A stretch of DNA of 64,000 bases from Polyangium sp. 6x1 (GTDB lineage Bacteria > Myxococcota_A > Polyangia > Polyangiales > Polyangiaceae). The notes under the pieces are model-generated. The model saw nothing but the letters and a program-made list of their open reading frames with translations. It was not told where the DNA came from and searched no databases. The stretch spans positions 1 through 64,000 of the forward strand of contig NZ_JARZHH010000047.1 of NCBI RefSeq assembly GCF_029946515.1, read 5' to 3'. Positions 17,611-25,719 of this stretch are shown here, one piece after another (position 1 is the first letter of the stretch; every line of letters starts with the position of its first letter). Both the position numbers and the translations under genes were made by a program.

Positions 17611-18786
17611 TTATCGAACGTAACCTCCGTCCGCATTGTCGATGAAGGTGGCCTCGTCCCTTCGCCAGATGCAGTCAATCTGAACGCTCTTTAAAAGGTC
17701 TTCTAAATCGGGCCCTGGAAAGCGGGGCAGGAGCACAGCAAGGCGCGTTCCCTGCGGGGTGAACCGCCGGTAGTCGAAGAGCTGACCGATGGCCATGCGG
17801 ATGGCCTCTCGGGTCACTACGCCCTTCGCCTCAATGAGCTGTTGGCGCTCAGGGACGTAGATGTCGCTAAACATCTCCCTTCCGGGGCCAGCACCTGCAA
17901 TCGAACACGCGAGACGTTGAACCTGGATGCCGCGTATCTGGAGCCAGGCTGCGTAGCGCTGGATCAGCGAGCTCTCGCGTCGGACAACTTCAATGAGCTC
18001 GAAGCGCGGTTGCGCCATCGTTCGCTCGGTTGCGTGGGCTTCGAGGGGTATCACCCTGACGGTGCTCTCCCCCGCCAGTGATTGTATCGGCTCCGCGGGC
18101 TGCAGGTGAAAAACAATCACCTTGCGCAGCGCGCCACCCCCCGTTTCCGGAGCCTCGGTGATGCTGTAGGGGTGATCTGGATCGAGCACGAATTCGCCGA
18201 GGTATTCGACCATTCCTCCGGCACCTCGAAACACGCGGAGTGCTCGTTTGGTCTCCCGATGTTTGAGGATTGCATCGTTACCGTGCGTAAATTGCTGGTC
18301 GCCTCGTTGTCCCTCGCCGGTGTAGTGAAATGTACCGTCTGCGTCCCACCGATCAAAATATCCGTGTTGCTCCCCGGACGCTGGATCGGTGAAGACGAGG
18401 ACGTGGGGCGTCCGCGCGCAGGGGCTGATTCCCGTCTGTCGGCTTCCACCGTATGCATCATGAAGCGCCTTCCGCTTGATGCGTTCCCCAGGCTGCAAGG
18501 TCCAGGATGGGCTCCTCGGGCTTGATGACCGTGATTCCACCACGAAACCAAGCCTGCGAAGAACGGCATTCGTTTGAGCCTCGCCACCGGAGAAATCTTC
18601 GGGCGTCAATGGTGAACCGTGCGCGATCTCTCCCGCGATCCCAAGGATGGCTTGGGGTGGATAGCGGTGCCCCTCATACACGAGGTCGTACTTGCTCGAC
18701 GGCCCGAATCCGTGCGGGTGACCCACGGAGAAGCGGCGGATCGCCTGACGCACATGTTCCTGCGTAATGTTAGAGGGGAGGGGCAT
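17611..18786 (-). CDS. Modification-dependent (type IV-like) restriction endonuclease: ScoMcrA-like head, SRA-like and PD-(D/E)XK domains
   Basis: 391-residue nuclease. Residues 1-85 match the ScoMcrA-like N-terminal head (NITQEHVRQAI, YEGHRYPPQAILGIA, LTPEDFSGGEAQTNAVLRRLGF). Residues about 95-230 resemble its SRA-like module for reading modified bases (GERIKRKALHDAYGGSRQTG, GYFDRW, YTGEGQRGDQQF, GNDAILKH). In place of the HNH domain of ScoMcrA, the C-terminus (265-385) looks like a PD-(D/E)XK nuclease: Asp308, Glu319-Ala-Lys321 and Gln335 in AIGQLFDYRR. It probably cleaves methylated or otherwise modified incoming DNA. The gene is noticeably less G+C rich than its neighbours and stands alone, with no methyltransferase, suggesting horizontal acquisition. 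Confidence 0.78.
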   Translation of the reverse strand: MPLPSNITQEHVRQAIRRFSVGHPHGFGPSSKYDLVYEGHRYPPQAILGIAGEIAHGSPLTPEDFSGGEAQTNAVLRRLGFVVESRSSSPRSPSWTLQPGERIKRKALHDAYGGSRQTGISPCARTPHVLVFTDPASGEQHGYFDRWDADGTFHYTGEGQRGDQQFTHGNDAILKHRETKRALRVFRGAGGMVEYLGEFVLDPDHPYSITEAPETGGGALRKVIVFHLQPAEPIQSLAGESTVRVIPLEAHATERTMAQPRFELIEVVRRESSLIQRYAAWLQIRGIQVQRLACSIAGAGPGREMFSDIYVPERQQLIEAKGVVTREAIRMAIGQLFDYRRFTPQGTRLAVLLPRFPGPDLEDLLKSVQIDCIWRRDEATFIDNADGGYVR

Positions 18787-18865
18787 GTGACAACATTACC
18801 AGCTCGTCACAGTTCTTGCCAACCTGGAAGCCGCCCCTCCCATCGTCGCACCCTTAGCCTGTGCC

Positions 18866-19685
18866 CTACACCCCACCCCGCACGAGGCTCCGCCCACCGA
18901 ACGCATGAATCGTCCGCGTGCCCGCGGAGAACCTCCCCGAGACCCGCGCGCCCCGCGGGACGACGAATTCACGCCCGGCGCCGAGCTCCATGTCCATGCC
19001 ATTGATGCGCAGCACGTACTTGCCTTCCAGGACCGCGAGGTACTCGTCGGCATCCCGCCACTGCTCCTCCGTGTCCGCGTCGGTCTTCGCGTGGCAAAGC
19101 AAGATCTGGGTGCCGTTCGCGCCGTCGAACACGTACGCTTCGACGCCGGGGATGCTCCACGAGTCCGCCGCGACCCGGTTTGCCGCGCCCGTCATGAAGG
19201 CCGGGAAGCTGCCCAGGCCGAAGCGCGCGGCGTACTCCGCATTGAGCGCCGAGAAGCGCTCCTTGTCGAACCCGGCGGCGAGCGTTCCGTCGACTGCCGC
19301 TTCCAGGTTGTCGAGGCAGAAGTGCCAGCCCGTGGCGTCGCGGGCGACGTTTGCCCGGTCCGCCGGGATTGTCGTGAAAATCAAGAGGCAGCCCTTGCCC
19401 TCGGGCCGGAGCTCCCACCGCAACACGTCACCTTCCCACGTATATTCGAGCACCCGCGGCGGATCGAAGACCGAGATTTTTCCCGTGCCGGGCGCGCCTT
19501 CCGCGAAGAAAAAGCGCAGCTCGGCGCCGGCCTCGCGGGCGCCCTCGATGCGGGCCGGGAACCAGTGGGCGAGCTCCTGGCTGTCCGTGAGCGCGCGCCA
19601 AACCTTTTCGGGAGGGTGGGCGAGCCGCCGCTCGAACCGGAGCTCGACGTGATTGCCTTATCGTGATCAACGTCCCGTTTTTCAT
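18866..19685 (-). pseudogene. AHSA1/SRPBCC-cupin fusion gene with an N-terminal frameshift
   Basis: The ATG at 19685 gives MKNGTLITI and then loses the family pattern. The AHSA1 (SRPBCC) pattern resumes in another frame with HVELRFERRLAHPPEKVW, reached only past a TAA three codons before; no start codon exists in that frame until 19453. A single-base change near 19650-19660 would restore one protein of about 272 residues: an AHSA1 domain (LTDSQELAHWF, EYTWEGDVLRWEL) followed by a cupin (EYLAVLEGKYVLRINGMDMELG, FVVPRGARVSGRF). ATGA coupling to the upstream arsR-like gene is intact, which favours a recent mutation, a sequencing error or less likely programmed shifting. Confidence 0.7.
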
Positions 19686-20038
19686 CGTTGTCTCCTCGGG
19701 GTCGGGCTCGGGCGGGCGCTCTCGGGGGGCTCGTCCGCCATGGCATCCAGGTGCCGCTCGAGCGCGTCGAGCCGCCGCGACCAGAGCTCGCGATAAGGCG
19801 CAAGCCAGGCGTCGAGCTCGAGAAGCGGCTCCGGGCGCAGGCGATACAGCCGCCGCTGCGCGGCCTGCTCCACATCGACGAGACGCGCATCTTTGAGCAC
19901 GCGCAGGTGTTTGGACACGGTGGGCTGCGTGAGCCCGAGCCGATGCGAGAGCTCCCCGACGGGGCAACACCCCTCGCGCAGAACGTCCAGGATGCGCCTT
20001 CGGTTCGGCTCCGCCACGACTTCGAACGCGCTCAGCAT
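19682..20038 (-). CDS. ArsR/SmtB-family transcriptional regulator
   Basis: 118-residue winged-helix repressor: AFEVVAEPNRRRILDVLREGCCPVGELSHRLGLTQPTVSKHLRVLKDARLV is a typical ArsR HTH, followed by a wing (EQAAQRRLYRLRPEPL) and a dimerisation helix. There is no ArsR metal motif ELCVCDL; the CC pair is not in the usual context, so it more likely belongs to the metal-independent group that regulates adjacent AHSA1/SRPBCC genes. It is ATGA-coupled to that AHSA1-cupin gene. The promoter lies almost on top of the start codon. Confidence 0.87.
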   Translation of the reverse strand: MLSAFEVVAEPNRRRILDVLREGCCPVGELSHRLGLTQPTVSKHLRVLKDARLVDVEQAAQRRLYRLRPEPLLELDAWLAPYRELWSRRLDALERHLDAMADEPPESARPSPTPRRQR

Positions 20039-20039
20039 G

Positions 20040-20087
20040 GGCGCGTATATGCCCGAGTCAGTATATGCCTGTCAAGGCATATACTGA
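20040..20087 (-). promoter_or_regulatory. Promoter and palindromic operator of the arsR-AHSA1 operon
   Basis: On the minus strand: -35 TTGACA (20075-20070), 17-bp spacer, -10 GCATAT (20052-20047), predicting a transcript start within 0-3 nt of the ATG at 20038, that is, an almost leaderless mRNA. A perfect palindrome, TCAGTATATGCC and GGCATATACTGA (20058-20069 and 20076-20087), is centred on the -35 box. A third half-site, GTATATGCC at 20045-20053, covers the -10 box. The layout fits autorepression by the ArsR-type protein. Confidence 0.6.
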
Positions 20088-20107
20088 CGAACGCCCGAGG
20101 ATTGTTG

Positions 20108-20128
20108 ATGTAGGCCAATGGCCTACAT
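20108..20128 (-). terminator. Hairpin at the end of the muramidase gene
   Basis: ATGTAGGCC and GGCCTACAT form a perfect 9-bp stem with a 3-nt loop, overlapping the TAG stop at 20123-20125. There is no T-tract. It may separate the muramidase transcript from the downstream arsR promoter. Confidence 0.35.
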
Positions 20129-21559
20129 GTCGCTTCGCTGCTCTTGGCGCTCGCGCCTGCGCCCCAGCCGCCGCAGGACCACCCCGAGCCCGAGGAACAG
20201 CCCGAACCCGAAGGTCCCTGCGCTCGGCCCGTCGCCCGTCGCCATTGCGCACGCGCAATCGATGCTCGGGTCGCTCGCGCCGAGGCCGCCGCCATCACCG
20301 CCGGCTCCGCCCGCTCCACCTGCGCCGGCCTCGCCTGCGCCACCCACGCCTGCGCCGCCCGCGCCGCCCACGCCAGCGCCCATACCGGGCACGACCTCGA
20401 AGAGACCTTCGAGCTGCGCGTCCGGCGGGCCGCCTTGACCCGGATCACCGAACCAGGCCACGCCCTCTTGCACGAGACCAAAATGCTCGTCGTACACGCC
20501 CGTCTCCTGGGGAGCGTGCAACGTAAAAGTGAACTTGTACGTCTCGCCCGGCGGCACCGTGCCGTCGACGCGCGCATAACGGTTCGGCCCCGGCCATTCC
20601 GGGCCCGCGAAGGGGCTCGTCCGGTCGCGCGGCTCCGTGGTCGCTAGCCGCGTGCCGCTGTCCCACGCCTTCGTGCCCACGTTTCGCATCTCGATGTAGG
20701 CTTCGAGCGTCCCGCCCGCTTCGACCTGCACGGGCCCCTCGCTCGCGTACGGGAACGATTGACTCACGAACTTCGCGGCATACTCGGGTCCGCTGTTCGC
20801 GAACGCCATCAGATCGGCCAGGCTTCCGTTGAACTGGTTGCGGTCCACGTTGCCCGAGACGCCCGATACCGAGCCGCTGTCGGTGTACTGGAAGAGGATC
20901 CATTTGTCCCAGTAGTTGTCCGGCAGGTTCGGGCAATCGAAGCTGTAGTTCGGGATCCAGAGCGGATAATCGCCGAAATCATAACTCGCGACGTTGTCCT
21001 GCCAGAAATACTTGCCCGTGTAGATGATGGGCTTCGTGCCCGTGGCGGCCTCGACGTGGCCGAGCCATTGCTTCATCTTGCTGACGACCGTGGACTTGCT
21101 TTGCCCGGACATGTCCTCGACGTCGAGCACCGGCGGCAGATCCCCCGGGCCGAGCGCGCCCATGGCGTCGATCATGAGATCGGCCTGGGCGATGGCGTCC
21201 TGGTTCGGCAGGAAAAACTGATACGCGCCCCGCACGAGCCCCGCGGACTTGATGCCGCTCCAGTTCGTGTCGAACCAGGTGTCCTTGCTGGTCCCGTAGC
21301 TCACGCGGGCGATCGCGAACGTGATGCCCGCGTCTTTCACCTGATCCCAGTTCACCTCGGCCTGCCACACCGAGACGTCGATCCCCTCGACCGTGGCGCC
21401 GTCGGGGCAGACCGTGAAGGCCTGCTCCGTCTCGGCGAGCGGGCCCTCGGACGAACCGAATTCATTCGCGCCGCACGCGGGGAGCGCGAGCGCGGCGAGC
21501 GGCAGGAGAGATGCGCAGAGCCGGCGGAGCCGGGACGAGGCATGCATGGGTGATCTCAT
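20123..21559 (-). CDS. GH25 muramidase, exported, with Ig-like domain and MYXO-CTERM-like tail
   Basis: About 478 residues. The N-terminus is a lipoprotein-type signal ending ALALPACGAN. The catalytic GH25 (lysozyme) domain starts with EGIDVSVWQAEVNWDQV and contains the active-site acidic strand LPPVLDVEDMSG and IIYTGKYFW, ending near WILFQYTDSG and DRNQFNG. A beta-sandwich domain of the NBR1-central/Ig-like type follows (VEMRNVGTKAW-like core, TVPPGETYKFTFTLHAP). Then come a Gly/Ala-rich linker, CACAM, a hydrophobic helix and an Arg cluster, resembling a MYXO-CTERM tail. It would cleave peptidoglycan, perhaps of prey bacteria. The start at 21559 (or 21547) is uncertain. Confidence 0.85.
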   Translation of the reverse strand: MRSPMHASSRLRRLCASLLPLAALALPACGANEFGSSEGPLAETEQAFTVCPDGATVEGIDVSVWQAEVNWDQVKDAGITFAIARVSYGTSKDTWFDTNWSGIKSAGLVRGAYQFFLPNQDAIAQADLMIDAMGALGPGDLPPVLDVEDMSGQSKSTVVSKMKQWLGHVEAATGTKPIIYTGKYFWQDNVASYDFGDYPLWIPNYSFDCPNLPDNYWDKWILFQYTDSGSVSGVSGNVDRNQFNGSLADLMAFANSGPEYAAKFVSQSFPYASEGPVQVEAGGTLEAYIEMRNVGTKAWDSGTRLATTEPRDRTSPFAGPEWPGPNRYARVDGTVPPGETYKFTFTLHAPQETGVYDEHFGLVQEGVAWFGDPGQGGPPDAQLEGLFEVVPGMGAGVGGAGGAGVGGAGEAGAGGAGGAGGDGGGLGASDPSIDCACAMATGDGPSAGTFGFGLFLGLGVVLRRLGRRRERQEQRSDM

Positions 21560-21752
21560 GGGCGCGGGGCCTTGCGCAATGCCTGTGCCAGCGAGCCCGG
21601 GCATCCTGCCCGTGCCCTTTCCGCAGGAAATCGAGATCCTTTCCCGGCGCAGGGGTGAAGCTTCGAGGATCCAGTTGGATCGCAGAAGCCCCAGGGAAGA
21701 AACCACCTGTCGGATGGTTGACACGAGCGCGAGCGCACGATTTCCTGGAGCC

Positions 21753-22484
21753 ATGGACGAGACGATCGAGATCGAGGCCGTTGGTGACGTCACGATCACT
21801 CTCCGGCGACCCAAGAGCCGGCTCGCGGAACTCGCGAGCCGGATTCGTGAGGTGCTCGGAAAAGACCTCCCCGACGACGTCGCTGCATTCTACGAAAGGA
21901 GCGACGGCCTCGCGTTCCGCGCCACCCGCGGTGGCGTGCTCCTCGGCGAGGAAGCCTCGATCTGCGGCCTCGAAGCAGCGTTCGCGGGGTTTCGCCCGCA
22001 CCGACAATACCGCAGCCGGAGGGACTACGAGAACGACGTGGAGATGGGGGACCTCTACGACCAGCCGTTCTGCGAGGAGCTCTGGAGCGACGGATTCGAC
22101 GTCGAGTCGAGGCGCGACCTCGATCGCTTGAACGCGCTCAAGCGGTCGAAGCTCCTCGTCTCCGTGCCCGGCGCGTCCACGTGGCTCACCATCGACTACT
22201 TCGATCCAAAGGGAGCCCCCTACCGGATCGGCCTCGCGCAGGACGGGTGTGAGCTCTATCCCCTCGATCTTTCGTTCTCGGACTTCGTCGCGTGGTTTCG
22301 TCGGTTCGGGGTGACCCCCTGGTACCTCGCCTTCGCCGGCAAGAAGGCCGAGAAGGCCATGAACATCGACGTCTCGGCCGAGCTCCGGACGAGCCTCGCC
22401 GACCATGCGGCCGCCTTCCCGGCGGAGGTCGCGGCGCTCCGAAAGCGGGTGGAGCGGCGGACGAGACCGAGCGAGTCGGGTTGA
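21753..22484 (+). CDS. SMI1/KNR4 (SUKH)-like protein
   Basis: 243-residue soluble protein. LPDDVAAFYERSDGLAF followed by GGVLLGEEASICGLEAAF and the closing LDLSFSDFVAWFRRFG match the pattern of SMI1/KNR4-like domains, which in bacteria often serve as toxin immunity or interaction modules. No toxin gene is adjacent. Instead it lies 23 bp upstream of a radical SAM gene, itself ATGA-coupled to an aminotransferase, so it is probably part of that operon. ATG at 21753 follows CTGGAG; the open frame extends further upstream but runs antisense to the muramidase start. Family assignment is moderate. Confidence 0.62.
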   Translation: MDETIEIEAVGDVTITLRRPKSRLAELASRIREVLGKDLPDDVAAFYERSDGLAFRATRGGVLLGEEASICGLEAAFAGFRPHRQYRSRRDYENDVEMGDLYDQPFCEELWSDGFDVESRRDLDRLNALKRSKLLVSVPGASTWLTIDYFDPKGAPYRIGLAQDGCELYPLDLSFSDFVAWFRRFGVTPWYLAFAGKKAEKAMNIDVSAELRTSLADHAAAFPAEVAALRKRVERRTRPSESG

Positions 22485-22507
22485 CGCGCGCCTCCGCGTC
22501 GAGAACC

Positions 22508-23788
22508 ATGGTGGGTATGGATTCCTTTGTCGCCTTCATTCCGCTCTCGAACTGGCTGCGGGGCTTCGACCGCTATGGGATGCGGTATTCGAAGGCGCTG
22601 ATCGGCGAATCCAGGTTTCCCGACGCGTTCTACATGCTCAAGGAGGACGAGCGGTGGGCGCCGGGGCTCGAGAAGGCGCGGCGGCTCGTGGCGAAGCTCG
22701 GTCGGCCGAAGGATCGTGTGGTGGCGCTGCGCGCGCGGCTCCCGGTCGGGCCCGAGGGGATGCGCCCGAACGACGTGACCGGCACGAACATCGGCTGGCG
22801 CTGGCCGGCGAGCGAGATCCCCTTGAGCGGCGTGGCGTGGGTCGACGAAAAAGATTCGCTCGTGCCGACGCGGCACGAGGAAATCACTGCGGAGGCCTTT
22901 CGCCTCGACGACGACGGGCTCGTCGAATGGGCGAAGTGTCGGCCGCGGAGCGTGTCGGTGCTGCCCGTCGCGAAGGCCTGCCAGGCGCGTTGTGCATTCT
23001 GCTTTTCGAAGGCCAGCGTGTCCGATCTCGCGCGCCAGCGGAGCGGCACGCTCCCGCAGTACCTCGCCTGGGCGAAGCTCGCAAAGGAGCGGGGCGCCGA
23101 GCGCGCCGTCATCACCGGCGGCGGCGAGCCGACGCTGCTCGAACCCGAAAAGCTCCGCGCGCTCGTGCGTGGCCTCGCCGGGTTGTTCCCGACAACCCTG
23201 CTCATCACGAACGGCGCACGTCTCGATTTCGCAGAGCTCGAAGCTCTCCGGGAAGCCGGGCTCACCACGCTCGCGGTGAGCCGGCATGGCGTGACGCGCG
23301 AGGACGATGCGCGGATCATGGGGATCGAGGTCGACGCCGGCGCGCTCGGACGTGCGCCGGGGCTCCGCACGCGGGCCATTTGCGTGCTTCAGCGGGGCGG
23401 CGTCGACGACGCGGCGAAGGTGCGCATGTACCTCGAACGGAGCGTCGCCGATGGGTTTCAGGAGGTTTGCTTCAAGGAGCTCTACGTTTCGAGCCTCTCG
23501 GAGAACCCGTGGGCGCCCAGCGTGGCGAACCAGTACTGCGAGACAAACCAGGTGCCTCTCTCGCTCGTGCTCCGCACGCTCGTCGAGCTCGGCTTCGAGA
23601 AGCGCGCGGAGTTGCCGTGGGGGAGCCCCGTGTTCGAAGGTGAAATCGGAGGCCGCGCGCTCCGCGTGGCCGCGTACACGGAGCCTTCGGTCGGATGGGA
23701 GCGGACGCACGGCCTCGTTCGCTCGTGGAATGTGATGGCCGATGGAACCTGCCTCGCCTCGCTGGAAGATCCGAGCTCCACGTTATGA
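22508..23788 (+). CDS. Radical SAM enzyme, unknown substrate
   Basis: 426-residue radical SAM protein. The cluster motif is CQARCAFC (Cys158, Cys162, Cys165) followed by the SAM motif AVITGGGEPTLLEPEKL, LLITNGARLDF and LTTLAVSRHGVTRED. About 150 residues precede the cluster motif with no recognised family, and the C-terminal 80 residues lack the Cys sets of SPASM or twitch domains. The stop overlaps the start of a PLP-dependent aminotransferase as ATGA, so the two enzymes are made in ratio and probably act in one pathway. The ATG at 22508 is used; ATG at 22517 is an alternative. Confidence 0.82.
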   Translation: MVGMDSFVAFIPLSNWLRGFDRYGMRYSKALIGESRFPDAFYMLKEDERWAPGLEKARRLVAKLGRPKDRVVALRARLPVGPEGMRPNDVTGTNIGWRWPASEIPLSGVAWVDEKDSLVPTRHEEITAEAFRLDDDGLVEWAKCRPRSVSVLPVAKACQARCAFCFSKASVSDLARQRSGTLPQYLAWAKLAKERGAERAVITGGGEPTLLEPEKLRALVRGLAGLFPTTLLITNGARLDFAELEALREAGLTTLAVSRHGVTREDDARIMGIEVDAGALGRAPGLRTRAICVLQRGGVDDAAKVRMYLERSVADGFQEVCFKELYVSSLSENPWAPSVANQYCETNQVPLSLVLRTLVELGFEKRAELPWGSPVFEGEIGGRALRVAAYTEPSVGWERTHGLVRSWNVMADGTCLASLEDPSSTL

Positions 23789-24750
23789 ACCACGAAACCT
23801 TCCTCGCGCGCCGCGCCGAGCTCCGGGCCGCGCGTCCTTCGCTCGTCGATCTCGCGGAACTCGACGTCTACCGGAGCCTCGGGCGTGCGTTCCCCGCCAT
23901 TTTGCCCTCGACCCACCCGGAAGCGCCGTATCGTTGTCACCTCGCGGAGCGATTCCTCGCGCACCTCGGGCTCCCGCAAGCGCTGAAGCCGCGCACGCAG
24001 GTCAGCCACGGCGTCCGCCGTTCCCTCCGCGCGCTCTTCGGGCTCCTCGCGAAGCGGGGCGCGCGTGTCGGCGTGCCGGCCGATGTCTATCCCGTCTATT
24101 TGCGCCTCGCGGCGGAGGCGGGAGCGACGATGGTCCCGTGGGAGGCGCGCGTCGGCCTCCCCGCGCTCGACGCGCTCGACGCGCTCTTGATTTGCGAGCC
24201 CCTGAAACCGTGGGGGTCGACGCTCACGCCGCGCGAAGCGGACGAGCTTCGGCGCTGGGCGCGCGTGGACGAGCGGCGCATGCTGATCCTCGATTCGGTG
24301 TATGCGACGCCGCCGACGGAGGAGGCCCGGTCCTTGCTCGACGACGAGAGCGCCCTTCTCCTCACGTCGCTGTCGAAAGGATGGCTCGTCCCGGATCACG
24401 CGGGGATTTGCGTGGTGCCCGAGCGATTTCGGAAGGAGACGCGGGACGCGTTCGCGGAGCTGCCCAAGGACGAGCAGCGGCTCCGCATCGGGTATGCGGC
24501 GCTCACCGAGCATGCCGCGCGTCCCCGGGAGGTCGCGGCCGCGCTGCGCGAGCGCGCGCGGTGGCTCGACGAGCTGACGAGCGCGAGGCCCGAGCTCGGA
24601 GCCTCCCCGTGTATCGGCTACTTCGCGACCTCGTCGAGGTCGTTCGAGCAATTGCTCGAATGGGGCATTCTCGGCGTCCCCGCGACGGTCTTCGGCGGAC
24701 CCGAGGGCCAGAGCGTGCTCTCGAGCCTCGAACGCCGAGCTGCCGGCTGA
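23785..24750 (+). CDS. Fold-type I PLP-dependent aminotransferase, short form
   Basis: 321-residue enzyme resembling class I/II aminotransferases but about 60-80 residues shorter than usual. It shows LICEPLKPWGSTLTPREADELRRWA (Asn/Pro loop region modified), LILDSVYATPP (the Asp that pairs with the pyridine nitrogen) and the Schiff-base Lys in LLLTSLSKGWLVPDHAGICV. The small domain is reduced. ATGA overlap with the radical SAM gene links the two. The pair may install or remove an amino group on a radical-modified substrate; this is inference only. No biosynthetic partner is seen after it: 57 bp later a separate exported protein starts. Confidence 0.75.
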   Translation: MNHETFLARRAELRAARPSLVDLAELDVYRSLGRAFPAILPSTHPEAPYRCHLAERFLAHLGLPQALKPRTQVSHGVRRSLRALFGLLAKRGARVGVPADVYPVYLRLAAEAGATMVPWEARVGLPALDALDALLICEPLKPWGSTLTPREADELRRWARVDERRMLILDSVYATPPTEEARSLLDDESALLLTSLSKGWLVPDHAGICVVPERFRKETRDAFAELPKDEQRLRIGYAALTEHAARPREVAAALRERARWLDELTSARPELGASPCIGYFATSSRSFEQLLEWGILGVPATVFGGPEGQSVLSSLERRAAG

Positions 24751-24807
24751 GATCCGGCCGGCCGGTCTTCGGACGCCCGGGGCTGACGTCCGAGGGGTCG
24801 AGGCTCC

Positions 24808-25653
24808 ATGACGATCCCAGACCTCGTGGGCTCGTACCTCTCATGGCCAGCATTCGCAGCGCTCGTGCTCGTCCTCTCGTCGAGCGCTCGGGCCTCGGCC
24901 GCCACGCCGCCGCCCGTCTCGGCGCGTGCAGGCACGGCCAGGGTCGATCGCAGCAAACCGAGCGGTCCCACGCCGATGGTGGAGCGCGGGCTCATCCTGA
25001 GCCCGGGGCTGCTCGATCCCTACCTGAGCCCGTTCGTCGAGCACCCCATCGGGGAAGATTTCTACCGCCTGGGGACGAGCTTCGGCACCCTCTGGGGCAT
25101 CGCCCCCGAGATGCACGTCGATATCCAGATCGGCCCCTATTACATCGGTCAAAAGCCGCCGCCGGGCACGAATCGCGTCACGTTCACCGGCCGTTTCCTG
25201 AAAACCCGGCCCGTCGACCTCGGCGCCTCCTTCCTGGCCGTGTTCGACCCGAACCCCGCGCACCCGTTCGTCAACTACGTTCAGCCGGGACTGCCCACCA
25301 TCCTCCGCCCGAACAAGCGCTTCCGTGTCGATACCGGACTCCATGTCCCCTGGTATCCCACGCCGGATTCGCATTTCGGCGTTCGCGTCCCGTTGAACGT
25401 TTACGTCCAGATCACCGATCGTTTTCATTTCGGCGGGGCGAGCGTGCTCTTCGTCTCGGACCTCCGCGATCCCCGGGGAACACTCTCCGTTCCTTTCGGT
25501 TTTACCGGCGGATACAGCGCGGGCCCGGAGCTCGACTTTCTGGCGCTAACCCCGTACGTGACCTGGACGCGTTTCTATTCGCCCGCGACCGGTCTGGACA
25601 CGCGCTCGTTCGTCGCCGGACTCATCGCCGACTTCATCATCGACCTTCGTTGA
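24808..25653 (+). CDS. Exported protein, possible outer-membrane beta-barrel, unknown
   Basis: 281 residues with an N-terminal signal peptide (FAALVLVLSSSARASA, cleavage near residue 31). The mature part contains many alternating hydrophobic and aromatic strands (MHVDIQIGPYYIG, VTFTGRFLKTRPVDLGASFLAVF, FGVRVPLNVYVQITDRFHFGG, GPELDFLALTPYVTWTRFY) and ends in FIIDLR, like a small beta-barrel or a lipid-binding exported protein. No family was recognised. GAGG lies just before the ATG. Confidence 0.65.
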   Translation: MTIPDLVGSYLSWPAFAALVLVLSSSARASAATPPPVSARAGTARVDRSKPSGPTPMVERGLILSPGLLDPYLSPFVEHPIGEDFYRLGTSFGTLWGIAPEMHVDIQIGPYYIGQKPPPGTNRVTFTGRFLKTRPVDLGASFLAVFDPNPAHPFVNYVQPGLPTILRPNKRFRVDTGLHVPWYPTPDSHFGVRVPLNVYVQITDRFHFGGASVLFVSDLRDPRGTLSVPFGFTGGYSAGPELDFLALTPYVTWTRFYSPATGLDTRSFVAGLIADFIIDLR

Positions 25654-25719
25654 GCCTCGTGTAAAAGCGCGCGTGACGTGGCTCGGGTTCCCTCCTATCC
25701 TCGGGGGCGGAGGTTTCCC

